From NCBI GenBank assembly GCA_009786415.1, contig WQTH01000005.1, forward strand, positions 1 through 45,581: DNA of 45,581 bases, written 5' to 3'. The translations under genes were made by a program, and so were the position numbers. The DNA is from Chitinispirillia bacterium. Lineage in GTDB: Bacteria; Fibrobacterota; Chitinivibrionia; Chitinivibrionales; Chitinispirillaceae. The stretch's first letter is position 1, and the number at the start of each line of letters is the position of its first letter. The notes beneath the pieces were generated by a model. The model did no database searches. It was not told the origin of the DNA and saw only the letters and a list, made by a program, of their open reading frames with translations. Shown in pieces: positions 16,511 through 25,356 of this stretch.

Positions 16511-18174
16511 GATTGAGCCGCCGGCGTGAACAAGGCGTTCAGGTGGCTGTCATCTAACGGTATCACCAATTTTTCTACGGCGTTGATCCTGTGACCCGAC
16601 AGACTGAACCGGTAATCATCCCACCCCATTTGCAGCGACAGCTGACGCTCAAAGCCGGCGCTTATGCCCGGAGTCATCGGCTTGAGGTAAACTATCAACG
16701 CTTTTATCAAATTGACGCATGTTACAATAACAATCGCGGCGGCGTCCTTGTCCCCCGCCTTGATGGACTCCCACGGCTTGCTGTCCTGAAAATATTTGTT
16801 GCCGATACTGCCGAGCGCGTGGATCTTTTCAACAACGAGCTTGTTGTCGCCGCTCTCGTACCAGCCCGCTATCTCCTCCGCCGCCGACTCTATCTGCGAA
16901 GCTATGGCGTCATCCCATTTGGCGGCGGGAACCTGATTGTCAAAATACCTCTCGCAAAAAACCATCGAACGATGGTGCAGGTTGCCGATGTTGTTGACGA
17001 GCGTCGTGTTTACGCGCGTGATAAGCTCATCCTTATTAAGATCAAGGTCCGCGCTGTTAGGCGACAGTTTCGACCCGTAATAAAAGCGCAGGAACTCTGC
17101 GGCTTGCGGATGTTCAACTTTTTCGAGGTAATCGCGCGCCAGAATAAACGTCCTTCTGGATTTTGACATCTTCTCGCCCTGAATATTAAGAAAACCGTGT
17201 ATCCTCAAACTTGACGGCACGGCAAAATCTGAATTATCCAGCATCACCGGCCAAAAAAGCGCGTGGAAATAAACTATATCCTTACCTATAAAATGGACGA
17301 CCTCCGCCGGCGCGCCCTTTTTCCAATAATCCATAGCGCTGCCACCGTGATCCTTGCAGTACCGCTCGGTTGACGAGAGGTAACCGATGGGCGCGTCCAT
17401 CCACACATAAAAGAACTTGTTCTCGGTGCCGGGGATCTTAAAGCCGAAATAGGGGCCGTCCCTCGAAATGCACCACTCCTTGAGCCCTTCGTCTATCCAC
17501 GTCTTAACGAAATTCCTCATGTCGGACTGCAGCACACCGGGCCTGTTGATGAACTCGCGCAAAAAATCCTCACGCTTGGCAAGCTGTACGTAGATATGCG
17601 TAGACGACCGCATCTGCGGGGTGTTGCCGCAGATACCGCACGCCGGGTCGATGACATCGACCGGTTCATATGTCGCGCCGCATACCTCGCATACGTCCCC
17701 ATACTGTTTGGGCGCTTTGCATTTGGGGCAGGTGCCTGTTATGAATCTATCCGGCAGAAAGCGCTTGTCGTGCTCGCAGTAGTATTGGTTGATCTCTTTC
17801 TCGATAACAAGGCCGTTTTTACGCAAATTCTCGTATATCAACTCGGCATAATGCCGGTTTTCATCTGAATTGGTCGTATAATAGATATCAAAACTGATAT
17901 CGTACCCCGAATAATCCTTAACGTGGCTCTCGCGCGCCTTGCCTATCAGCTCCTCCGGCGTAATGCCCTGACGCAGCGCACTCAGTTCAATCGGCGTACC
18001 GTGGGTATCATCGGCGCATACATACAGCACATCGCGCCCGCGCAGGCGGTTGTACCGCGCGAAGATATCGGTTTGTACAGCCTCAAGCAGGTGGCCGAGA
18101 TGTATGTCGCCGTTTGCGTACGGCAGGGCACTTGTTATAAGTACGCGCCGGCGTTCGTTATTGTTAACTGCCAT
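16507..18174 (-). CDS. metG: Methionyl-tRNA synthetase
   Basis: MetG charges tRNA-Met with methionine. The class I signatures are present: SALPYANGDIHLGH (HLGH at about 25-28) and KMSKSR (about 335-340). The zinc-knuckle insert shows Cys pairs at about 149/152, 162/165 and 179/182, the doubled-knuckle form. The protein is about 555 residues and ends after the anticodon-binding helical domain, lacking the C-terminal EMAP/Trbp111-like dimerisation domain found in longer MetG proteins. Start 18174 is chosen over the ATG at 18180 because AGAGGGG lies 6 nt upstream of it and would abut the earlier ATG. It lies downstream of ricT after a gap of about 110 nt and overlaps recJ by 4 nt. Confidence 0.96.
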   Translation of the reverse strand: MAVNNNERRRVLITSALPYANGDIHLGHLLEAVQTDIFARYNRLRGRDVLYVCADDTHGTPIELSALRQGITPEELIGKARESHVKDYSGYDISFDIYYTTNSDENRHYAELIYENLRKNGLVIEKEINQYYCEHDKRFLPDRFITGTCPKCKAPKQYGDVCEVCGATYEPVDVIDPACGICGNTPQMRSSTHIYVQLAKREDFLREFINRPGVLQSDMRNFVKTWIDEGLKEWCISRDGPYFGFKIPGTENKFFYVWMDAPIGYLSSTERYCKDHGGSAMDYWKKGAPAEVVHFIGKDIVYFHALFWPVMLDNSDFAVPSSLRIHGFLNIQGEKMSKSRRTFILARDYLEKVEHPQAAEFLRFYYGSKLSPNSADLDLNKDELITRVNTTLVNNIGNLHHRSMVFCERYFDNQVPAAKWDDAIASQIESAAEEIAGWYESGDNKLVVEKIHALGSIGNKYFQDSKPWESIKAGDKDAAAIVIVTCVNLIKALIVYLKPMTPGISAGFERQLSLQMGWDDYRFSLSGHRINAVEKLVIPLDDSHLNALFTPAAQS

Positions 18175-18284
18175 AACCATCCCCTCTCAGAAGGATGCAT
18201 CCATATAAGGATACAGAAATTATTTTTGCGGATATTTTTCCGCCAACCCGCACATCCGTATAAAACAAAGATGCGAAAATGTCC

Positions 18285-19112
18285 TCACGGCTTAACGGCG
18301 TTTCCAGTCACTCCGCTTTGCAAATCTTCCGGTTCTAACCACTCCTGCGAATCGCCAAAGTGAACTAAGCCCTTATTTTGGAATATGTTGATGTAATTGA
18401 GCGTCCCTTCCTTGTTACCGTAGCGGATTCTCGACCCGACCGGCGGAAAAGTGCTGAATATCTCTATGTACATCTCATTCTCGTACCTCAAACAGCAGAG
18501 CAGACGGCCGCAGTTGCCGGATATTTTGGTAGGATTCAGCGCAATCTGCTGGTCCTTCGCCATCTGTGTAGTTATCTGCTCGAATTCGTTGAGGAATGCG
18601 TTGCAGCACTGCTTGCGCCCGCACACCCCGCAGCCGCTTATCCTCTTCGCCTCGTCGCGCACGCCTATCTGGCGCAGTTCTATGCGCGTGCGGTAGACCG
18701 ACGCCAGTTCCTTAACAAGCTCCCTGAAGTCTACGCGCTGCGCTGCGGTGAAGTAGAATGTGATTTTGCTGCCGTCGAACTGCATCTCTACGTCAACTAG
18801 CTTCATTTCTAGCTTGAAGTGCTTGATCTTCTCGCGGCACACCTTAAACGCGGCCTTCTCTTTCTCCTGATTTTTCTTCAGGACTTCGAGGTCGTTCTCC
18901 TGCGCCTTGCGGATGATGCTGCGCGTTTCGCCCTTGCCGCGCTTGAGCTTGACCAAAGAGCCTACGCATGAGGCCTTGCCCAAATCCTGCCCGCGCTCCG
19001 CCTCCACCACTATATACTCGCCCTCGAGGATTTCGAGGTCGTTGCGGTCTTTGAAGATCGCCTTGCGCTCGCCCTTGAAAACGACTTCCACCAGCTTACT
19101 GTTCTTTGCCAT
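18285..19112 (-). CDS. ricT: RicT/YaaT-like PSP1-domain protein
   Basis: This 275-residue protein carries the PSP1 C-terminal domain of the YaaT/RicT family. In Bacillus, RicT joins RicA and RicF in an Fe-S-containing complex that affects RNA processing by RNase Y and phosphorelay signalling. The conserved cysteines are visible as CGVCGRKQCC (C161, C164, C169, C170) and NCGRLLCCLRYE (C201, C206, C207). The region between them contains ELRQIGVRDEAKRISG, typical of the family. A GGAG site precedes the ATG, and the start overlaps the holB stop by 17 nt. The holB-ricT pairing near metG is also seen in Firmicutes, supporting orthology. No RicA/RicF partner gene is present here, so the complex may differ. 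Confidence 0.9.
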   Translation of the reverse strand: MAKNSKLVEVVFKGERKAIFKDRNDLEILEGEYIVVEAERGQDLGKASCVGSLVKLKRGKGETRSIIRKAQENDLEVLKKNQEKEKAAFKVCREKIKHFKLEMKLVDVEMQFDGSKITFYFTAAQRVDFRELVKELASVYRTRIELRQIGVRDEAKRISGCGVCGRKQCCNAFLNEFEQITTQMAKDQQIALNPTKISGNCGRLLCCLRYENEMYIEIFSTFPPVGSRIRYGNKEGTLNYINIFQNKGLVHFGDSQEWLEPEDLQSGVTGNAVKP

Positions 19113-20505
19113 TCAGCATCTCCATTAGATTACACGCAAAATTTACCATAACCATCATGGGGTTCCCTCTGGCCTTAAACGCGCCCAAAGCATTCTGACA
19201 AAGCGACAAATATCGCTCAATGTCGTTCGCCGCGACGGTTTTCGGGAGGCCAATCTGATAAGAGGTCCCCAAACTAATATAATTCATTGACGCGCCGAAT
19301 TTCTCAAAAAACGCAAACCTCATAAGTTGGATGAGACAGTTTAGCGTTTTCTGGCACAGCGCCGTGGCCGAAGCGGAATCTCCGGATGCGAGACGCTCGG
19401 CGGCCTGCGTCGCCCCGTCCCAATTGCCGCAAAGGGCATCGTTCCACAGGGCTGCGGCATATTCATAAAACTCCTCCCGTGCATCCTCGTACTCCTCAAT
19501 CGCTACGCCGAGAGAACCGCAAACAGATGCGGTTTCGACCTTGGGATCGGGCGTAATCGGGATATTTGGCTCGATTTCGGGGGTGATATCCGCGTTAATG
19601 CCTTCTTTGACGACCGGTTCCGCATTACTGCCTGCATCGGTACCGGCGGGCGTATCCGTACCGGCCGCCCCCCCGAACAGGTCATTGCCAAAGAGGTCGT
19701 TCCCGAACAGATCGTTATCCGAAGCGCTGTTTTTGCCCCCTTTTTTACCGCCTTTCCTGACTTCTTTCTTGACAAACGTAATAACTTCAGGTTCCTCGGT
19801 GACAACCTCCTCCCGCCGCCCCGGCCCTATGGCGCCAGCACGAACCCGCTTATAAAGCTCGGACTTGATGGTATCCGGCGGCAGCAGGGCGAACCGCATT
19901 GTCTGGCAGCGCGACAGTATGGTCTGCAAAACGGAGTGCGGCTTATCCGTCAAGAGTATCATAACGGTCCCCGGCGGCGGCTCTTCCAGCGTTTTGAGCA
20001 TCGCGTTGGCAGCCATGTGGCTCATGGTATCAACCCCGTCTATGATCACCGCGTTTGCCGGCCCCTCGGTCCCGCCGCGCATTATCGCGCTGTTTGCCTC
20101 GCGTATCCAGTCTACGGGTATGCTCGGCGGGCCGCTGTACTGCGGGAGCCTGTACGGGTCGCCGATACGCCGCTTCGCCTCCGCCCCGGCAAACGCCCAC
20201 CCCTCGTCGGAGAGGGAGCCGCCATCCTTCTTGTGCTCGTTTTGGAGGAACAGCGGCATTATAATATGAAAATCGGGATGCGAGTACGAGGCGACCTTTT
20301 TGCAAGCGGGGCACACACCGCACGGGCGCGCCTCGCTGTGCCGGCACAAAAGCGCCATGGCGATATCAAGAGCCGCCGCGAACTTGCCCGTACCGCGCTC
20401 TCCGCAAAACAGATACGCATGGCCGAGCGCCCCGACTTGAAACGCCTGCCCGATAACGCTTTTAACACGGTTCTGCCCGACTAACTTATTCCATTGTAAT
20501 ATCAT
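19096..20505 (-). CDS. holB: DNA polymerase III delta-prime subunit with a repeat-bearing insertion
   Basis: This is a clamp-loader subunit of the delta-prime type. The AAA+ domain begins WNKLVGQNRVKSVIGQAF and has the nucleotide loop GERGTGKFAAA, whose Thr/Ser after Lys is replaced by Phe, as expected for a subunit that does not hydrolyse ATP. Zinc-binding cysteines lie in CRHSEARPCGVCPACKK, and the arginine-finger motif is LSRCQTMRF. At about 469 residues it is well over 100 longer than usual. The excess is a low-complexity insertion (about 225-320) containing NDLFG repeated three times, then Pro/Thr-rich sequence. The ATG at 20505 is chosen because it overlaps the envC stop as ATGA; an in-frame GTG at 20517 is less likely. 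Confidence 0.92.
   Translation of the reverse strand: MILQWNKLVGQNRVKSVIGQAFQVGALGHAYLFCGERGTGKFAAALDIAMALLCRHSEARPCGVCPACKKVASYSHPDFHIIMPLFLQNEHKKDGGSLSDEGWAFAGAEAKRRIGDPYRLPQYSGPPSIPVDWIREANSAIMRGGTEGPANAVIIDGVDTMSHMAANAMLKTLEEPPPGTVMILLTDKPHSVLQTILSRCQTMRFALLPPDTIKSELYKRVRAGAIGPGRREEVVTEEPEVITFVKKEVRKGGKKGGKNSASDNDLFGNDLFGNDLFGGAAGTDTPAGTDAGSNAEPVVKEGINADITPEIEPNIPITPDPKVETASVCGSLGVAIEEYEDAREEFYEYAAALWNDALCGNWDGATQAAERLASGDSASATALCQKTLNCLIQLMRFAFFEKFGASMNYISLGTSYQIGLPKTVAANDIERYLSLCQNALGAFKARGNPMMVMVNFACNLMEMLNGKEQ
19672..19716 (-). repeat. 15-nt tandem repeat coding for three NDLFG units inside holB
   Basis: Three consecutive 15-nt units each encode Asn-Asp-Leu-Phe-Gly. The units differ mostly at third codon positions, so the peptide repeat seems to be conserved beyond the DNA repeat. 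The core Asp-Leu-Phe resembles the end of the beta-sliding-clamp binding motif (QL(S/D)LF). Confidence 0.85.
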
Positions 20506-21851
20506 TTTTCCAGCCACTCCTCCGGATTCAACGACTCAATCATCTTTTTAATCTTAAAATTCAGCCTCGGCCCGCTGTACGTCCCACCAGACCTGCCGAC
20601 CTCCTCCCCCATTGCCACTTTCTGGTCCTGCTTTACGCTCACCTCGTCGAGGTTCGCGTATATCGTATAGTACCCGCCGCCGTGGTCGAGGAGCACGAAC
20701 CTCCCCAAACCGCGCATGGAACTGACCACCGCCGTCCCGTGCGCCACGCTTTTTACGGATGACCCCCGCACTGCGGCAATATCTATGCCATCATTAACGG
20801 TAACCGTCCCATAAACAGGGTGCACCACCCTGCCGAACCTGCCTATTACCTCACCCCGCAACGGCCACGCCAGTTTTCCTTTTCTTTTCTCGAAGTTGAT
20901 GAGCGCCTGCCGCTCATCCTCCTCCCTCGCAGTCTTTCTTCTCGTCTCAAGGAGCTTTATCAACTCGTTAAGCTCACGGTGCGCCGCCTCAAGCTCCACA
21001 ACCATCGCCTCCGACGCGCCCCTCTTCGTGCGGACCTCGTCAAGCAGCGTACGGCGCATAAGTTCTTCGTCTACCAGCGCCAGCTGCTCCTTGCGCTTGT
21101 CCTCCAAAAGCTTAACCAACCCCGCCTTGTTCTCCTCCTGCGCACTCCTCTTATCGTTTACCTCGGCGATGCCGGTGTGAATGGACGCCGCAAGCTGCCT
21201 GTCGTATCGATTCAGGTCCTGAAAATAGCGCGCGCGGTTGACAAACTCCGTCGGGTTCCTTACCGAAAGGAGCATCTGCAACTGGCTGATCTCGCCACTC
21301 ATATACGCGTTGCGCAGCCGTTTCTTCATAAGTTCCCGCGCGCTGCCCAAATCGGACTCCGCCCGCACAAGCGAGTCAGCCAGCACCGCTATCGCCATTT
21401 CCGTCGTGTCAATCTGCCCCTGCACGAGCGCCATATACCGCCTCGACGCGTTGACGTTCCGCTCTATCTGCTCCAAGCGGCTAAGGTAGTTCCCCTCCTC
21501 GCTCTGCAGCCGCCTTACCGCCGTGCGGCCCTGCTCAAGCACCGCCCTTATGGAGTCGAGCGCGGCCTGCGTCTGCTTTATCTCCCTATCCACGCGTGAC
21601 ACCGCCGATTCTGCGGCTTTGCCCTGCTGCGGTGCAGCTTTCTGCGAAGCCTTTTGCGGCGTACCCTTCGCCGGCGCTTTCTGCTGCGGCTTTTGAAGCG
21701 CTTTTTGCTGCGTACTGTCCTGCTGTTTCTGCAAAGACTTCTGCTGCGCCCATAGCGGAGCGGCGCCTATCACCGAGGCGATAAGCGCTGCCGCGGCCGC
21801 AAGGCGCGCTAAACCAGAAATTTGCGCACCGCGAGCCAGCTGCCGAGCCAC
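20502..21851 (-). CDS. envC: EnvC-like murein hydrolase activator with degenerate LytM domain
   Basis: EnvC-type proteins sit in the periplasm, bind FtsX and activate cell-separation amidases. The protein has a signal peptide (LARLAAAAALIASVIGAAPLWA, from about residue 13), a Gln/Lys/Ala-rich linker, long coiled coils (about 85-320) and a C-terminal LytM/M23 domain. That domain has lost its zinc ligands: HxGxD is NDGID, the YGH loop is YAN, and HxH is Arg-Leu-Asn. So it should be an activator, not a peptidase. The GTG at 21851 is chosen because AGGGG lies 10 nt upstream and it gives a normal signal peptide; it overlaps ftsX by 43 nt. Its stop overlaps the holB start. The ftsX-envC pairing strongly supports the assignment. 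Confidence 0.9.
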   Translation of the reverse strand: MARQLARGAQISGLARLAAAAALIASVIGAAPLWAQQKSLQKQQDSTQQKALQKPQQKAPAKGTPQKASQKAAPQQGKAAESAVSRVDREIKQTQAALDSIRAVLEQGRTAVRRLQSEEGNYLSRLEQIERNVNASRRYMALVQGQIDTTEMAIAVLADSLVRAESDLGSARELMKKRLRNAYMSGEISQLQMLLSVRNPTEFVNRARYFQDLNRYDRQLAASIHTGIAEVNDKRSAQEENKAGLVKLLEDKRKEQLALVDEELMRRTLLDEVRTKRGASEAMVVELEAAHRELNELIKLLETRRKTAREEDERQALINFEKRKGKLAWPLRGEVIGRFGRVVHPVYGTVTVNDGIDIAAVRGSSVKSVAHGTAVVSSMRGLGRFVLLDHGGGYYTIYANLDEVSVKQDQKVAMGEEVGRSGGTYSGPRLNFKIKKMIESLNPEEWLEK

Positions 21852-22660
21852 CCGAAATACACCCCTATCAATATGATTAACGGTAAATAGGAAAAATACC
21901 AGTTTATTGATATATGCGCCAGAAACACCCGCGCTGCAACCATCGCGCAGATACATAGCACGCTGCCTATCAACCCCTGCAGCATCCCCTCAAGCAGAAA
22001 CGGCATCTTGATGAACAGGTCGGTCGCGCCTACATAGTGCATATTCCTCACTAAATCCCTGCGCGCGTATATAGTGAGTTTTATGGTATTGGAAATGATG
22101 GAGTGCAGCGCGAGCATGATGATAAGGCCGGCCGCCAGCGATATGACATAGAACCGGTCGCGCAGCCGCGTTATCGTATCAAGCCACTCCTTGGAGTAGC
22201 GGATATCCACAATGCCCGAAAGCGCCAATATCTTTTCGCGCAGCGCGGCGACGGCGTCCGGCGACTGGCTATTTTCGTGCAGCAGTATATTAAGCGACGC
22301 GGGGAACGGGTTTTCGTTTACCGCCTCAAGCATCTCCCTTCCGTAAAGCGTCTCAAAAACGGTCCACGCGCTGTCTTTGCTTATAAAAAAAATCCCCTTG
22401 ACACCGGACATCTTACTCACCGTGTCGATAAGCGACGCATGAGCAGACGAATCAACAGACGCGGACTCGCTCAGGTAAACCACAACATCGGCGCTGTCGC
22501 TCGTGCGCCTGAGAACCTCGTCAATATTCATGAGGCCGATAAACACGCCGCAAATAAGGAACAGCGTCGCCGTGATGGTCATAATGGAAACGAAGGTCAT
22601 CAGCTTGGCCTGATAGAACCCACGAAACGCCTCGACGATAAAATATAAGATTTTTCTCAT
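21809..22660 (-). CDS. ftsX: Cell division protein FtsX
   Basis: FtsX is the membrane half of the FtsEX complex, which controls septal peptidoglycan hydrolysis through EnvC or other partners. The 283-residue protein has the expected layout: a first membrane helix (about 20-45, MTFVSIMTITATLFLICGVF), a large periplasmic loop (about 45-165, with DEVLRRTSDSADVVVYLSE), and three more helices near 172-192, 220-245 and 255-275. The FtsX permease segment SIISNTIKLTIYARRDLVRNMHYVGATDLFI is characteristic. No ftsE ATPase gene is adjacent on either side, which is unusual because ftsE normally lies directly upstream. No clear Shine-Dalgarno precedes the ATG; an inverted repeat occupies that leader. Confidence 0.93.
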   Translation of the reverse strand: MRKILYFIVEAFRGFYQAKLMTFVSIMTITATLFLICGVFIGLMNIDEVLRRTSDSADVVVYLSESASVDSSAHASLIDTVSKMSGVKGIFFISKDSAWTVFETLYGREMLEAVNENPFPASLNILLHENSQSPDAVAALREKILALSGIVDIRYSKEWLDTITRLRDRFYVISLAAGLIIMLALHSIISNTIKLTIYARRDLVRNMHYVGATDLFIKMPFLLEGMLQGLIGSVLCICAMVAARVFLAHISINWYFSYLPLIILIGVYFGWLGSWLAVRKFLV

Positions 22661-22672
22661 GGTATTTGATAT

Positions 22673-22696
22673 GGATACGGCCCAAAATCCGTATCC
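22673..22696 (-). promoter_or_regulatory. Hairpin or operator in the ftsX leader
   Basis: GGATACGG and CCGTATCC form a perfect 8-bp inverted repeat with an 8-nt loop, 13 to 36 nt upstream of the ftsX start on the minus strand. It overlies the area where a ribosome site and promoter are expected. It could be an mRNA hairpin limiting ftsX-envC translation or a DNA operator. The rest of 22661-22845 is AT-rich, with a TATAAT on the minus strand near 22750 as a possible -10. Confidence 0.45.
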
Positions 22697-22845
22697 GTAC
22701 TTATCTGTTTGCCGATATCAATAATAATATAAATTCAATCGATTAAACATTATATCTGTGCCGCAGTGCGGGTATAATATTTAATCGTGTCTTCAATAAT
22801 CACCGGCCATAAATAAAACGCGCCGGCGCAGTCAACGGGCAGCCA

Positions 22846-24666
22846 TCAATGAACTCTCATAAATCCCGTTTCCGTAACTTTCATTATCAACACCTCGCTG
22901 TTCGCGCCCGTCTGCGGATCGAACGTTACCATACCAGAAAGCCCGCTGTACCCCTGCACGGCGGCGAGCGCCTTTCTCATTTTGCCCACATCCGCCCCGC
23001 CGTTCTCGTTTATCAGCTTGACAATCAGCTGCGCGGCGTCGTAGCCCATCGCCGAGATGCGGTTGGCGTCGGAATTGAAGCGGGCCCTGTGCGCGGCATT
23101 GAAGTTTGTCCAGGCCTCGCCCGTCTGATCAATCTGGGGTCCTACAGATATTATGGCATTTTGCACGTAGCGCTTACCTTCCGTGGGCACACGCGGGTCG
23201 TCCCACCTGCCGGCGCCGAGCATCTGCGTGCGTATGCGCTGAAACACCACCTGCGGCGCGAGCTTCACCACATCCTCATAATTAAGCAGCGGCATAAAAA
23301 GCCCGCCCACGGCGAACGTGGTGTCGGCGTATCGAATGCTGTCGGCGCGGGTGACCTGAGTTATCCGCTGCATATTGCCCCGCTCAACCGCTATCGCCTC
23401 CAGGCGGCGCATGAGCAATCTGGAACGCAAACGCCGCAGTTCCTGGGTAAAATCGTGCTTGCCCTCATCAAAATACTCCTCGTGCACCGTCTCTATGCTG
23501 CGCCTGGAAAGCTCCTCCTTAAACGCCTCTGCCATAGCGTAGCCGAACCCACTGTTGGGAGCTATAATCGCGAACTCGCGCACATTGAGGTTCTCCACCG
23601 CGTACCTCGCGAGCTTGCGGGCCATCGCACCGAGCGTTACGTTCATCTGGAAGATGTTGTCGCCTATGGACGATATCCCGTCCTCGTTGGCGGTGGGGGT
23701 CAGCATCACAATATCTTTCCCCGAAAACATCGCCGCGCTGACTGCTGCGGTGTTGGAGAGGATGGGGCCTATGCAAAACTGCGCATGATCCTTCGTAATC
23801 AGCTCTTTAGACCTCTTCGCGGTCTCTACCGGGCTGCCCTTGGTATCGTACACTATAAGTTTAACGGGATTATGCGAACGCGCGTTGTGGTCGTCGAACG
23901 CGAGCTTGACCCCTTGCAGGATGAACTGCCCTATCTGCGCGTCCTCGCCGGTTATGGGCGCAAGGAGGCCTACCTGCACCGGAGCGCCCTTATGCTGATC
24001 CTTGGAAACCCTGCCCAAAAAATCCTTCACCTGCTCGGTGTAGCGCGAGCGCGGGTACATCCTGCGAAACTCATCGGCGCTGTTGCGGGCGCGCACCGTC
24101 TGACCCGACGCGAACAGCTTCTGTATCTCGTAAAAACGCACGATCTCAAGCAAAACGGCGTGCAGCTCACCCTTACTCGAAATGGTAGAAAGCTCGTCTA
24201 CACTTAACGACCGGCCGCATACGTTTTCGGCGTTAACAAGCGTCAGGTTGAACAAATCCGCCGAAAGGCCGAGGTTAAGCGCATTCGAGAACGATGTCAG
24301 CGCCTGCGCCGGTTTAGCCTGTCTGGCGTACGCCACCCCCTGAAGGTAGGCGAGGCGAGGCACAAACGGCGCGTCCGGGAACTGCTGGTTGTACATATCT
24401 ATCAGCCGGTGCACCTGCGCGTTCTCGCCCTTGCGCATATAGGCCTCGGCTATAAGCGGCACCAGCGTAAGCGACTCCGGGTCGCGCCCGTGGCGCCGCA
24501 GGTGCTCGCGGATCAAAACGATAGTGGAATCGTACTGCCCGGCGGCGTAAAACGCCCGCGCCTTGCGGAACAGCGGAGACCCCCCCTCCGGAATCCCGGC
24601 GGCATAAACACCCGCCGCGCTGAAAAGGCCTATCGCGGCAGCCATCAACAAATATTTTTTGGTCAT
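22846..24666 (-). CDS. LpoA-like TPR plus type-1 periplasmic-binding protein
   Basis: The product of about 606 residues has signal peptide MTKKYLLMAAAIGLFSAAGVYA, then helical TPR-like repeats (about 30-225; FRKARAFYAAGQYDSTIVLI, FPDAPFVPRLAYLQGVAYAR). A type-1 periplasmic-binding domain follows (about 230-606), opening VQVGLLAPITGEDAQIGQFILQG and containing VMLTPTANEDGIS and GYDAAQLIVKLINENGG. TPR plus Peripla_BP_6 is the architecture of LpoA, the outer-membrane activator of PBP1A. However, there is no lipobox, so it should be soluble in the periplasm. A substrate-binding role for an amino-acid ABC transporter is the alternative; no transporter genes are nearby. AAGGA 8 nt upstream decides the ATG at 24666 over the GTG at 24684. 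Confidence 0.85.
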   Translation of the reverse strand: MTKKYLLMAAAIGLFSAAGVYAAGIPEGGSPLFRKARAFYAAGQYDSTIVLIREHLRRHGRDPESLTLVPLIAEAYMRKGENAQVHRLIDMYNQQFPDAPFVPRLAYLQGVAYARQAKPAQALTSFSNALNLGLSADLFNLTLVNAENVCGRSLSVDELSTISSKGELHAVLLEIVRFYEIQKLFASGQTVRARNSADEFRRMYPRSRYTEQVKDFLGRVSKDQHKGAPVQVGLLAPITGEDAQIGQFILQGVKLAFDDHNARSHNPVKLIVYDTKGSPVETAKRSKELITKDHAQFCIGPILSNTAAVSAAMFSGKDIVMLTPTANEDGISSIGDNIFQMNVTLGAMARKLARYAVENLNVREFAIIAPNSGFGYAMAEAFKEELSRRSIETVHEEYFDEGKHDFTQELRRLRSRLLMRRLEAIAVERGNMQRITQVTRADSIRYADTTFAVGGLFMPLLNYEDVVKLAPQVVFQRIRTQMLGAGRWDDPRVPTEGKRYVQNAIISVGPQIDQTGEAWTNFNAAHRARFNSDANRISAMGYDAAQLIVKLINENGGADVGKMRKALAAVQGYSGLSGMVTFDPQTGANSEVLIMKVTETGFMRVH

Positions 24667-24756
24667 GATGGTAATCCTTATCACTATATATCAACCTGTT
24701 ATTATTGACATCGCAACATCACAAAATTACGTCCCGCAGCAATGCCGCACCCCAAA

Positions 24757-25239
24757 TCACTCCAGCACGTACCGTCCAAATTCGGCCGTGTCAACGGCAC
24801 GCACGCGCTCCCTGAGCTGCTCCGCCTCGGTCTGCCCCCGCTCAGAAGCCCGCTTCGCGAAAACCTCGTCGCGCACAAACAGCGGGGCACCGCACTTGAG
24901 CGCCAGCGCCACGGCATCGGCGGGGCGGCAGTCTATCACCTTGAGCGACAAGCCCGACTGAATGACGATGTACGACGAAAACACGCCCTCATCCGAGGCA
25001 TCGCTTATAACCACCCTGTAGAGCGTTCCGCCCAACTGCTCAATGGCGATTTTCACCAAATCTATGGCAAACGGCTTGTCGACCTGCACCTGCAGCGAAT
25101 GCATCGCAATCGCGTTCGCCTCGACAATATCAAGCGGAACCGCGACGGAACGCGCCCCGCTTATCTCCTTGAGTACAACCAAAGGCGTGCCCTTCTGCGT
25201 ATCGGCCGCAAATGACGATATCTCCACAGGTACCAGCAT
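24757..25239 (-). CDS. Bifunctional nuclease (BFN/DUF151) domain protein
   Basis: This protein of about 160 residues belongs to the BFN/DUF151 family, whose plant member has RNase and DNase activity; the bacterial role is poorly known. The typical core is visible: VVLKEISGARSVAVPLDIVEANAIAM, then VKIAIEQLGGTLYRVVISD, FSSYIVI and the strongly conserved VIDCRPADAVALALKCGAPLFVRDEV split across the C-terminal half. The ATG at 25239 is used because AGGGA lies about 9 nt upstream and the length then fits the family; a TTG-initiated form reaching 25302 would add a non-conserved extension. It is flanked by envelope genes in the same direction, but gaps of about 90 and 117 nt suggest separate transcription. 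Confidence 0.88.
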   Translation of the reverse strand: MLVPVEISSFAADTQKGTPLVVLKEISGARSVAVPLDIVEANAIAMHSLQVQVDKPFAIDLVKIAIEQLGGTLYRVVISDASDEGVFSSYIVIQSGLSLKVIDCRPADAVALALKCGAPLFVRDEVFAKRASERGQTEAEQLRERVRAVDTAEFGRYVLE

Positions 25240-25356
25240 CAGCACTTTTCCCTGACTGTTTTTAGGTATAATATCCCCAAATGATAAAATATATCGGGGC
25301 AAGGGGATACATGAAGATTTTTTTATTTGTGGCGATTATTTTGCCGCCGGGCAGGG

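Noticed and set aside
22849-24207. Long plus-strand open frame of 452 codons
   Set aside because: It is exactly antisense to the LpoA-like gene, has no recognisable domain and is rich in Arg/His, as expected from the complement of a GC-rich gene.
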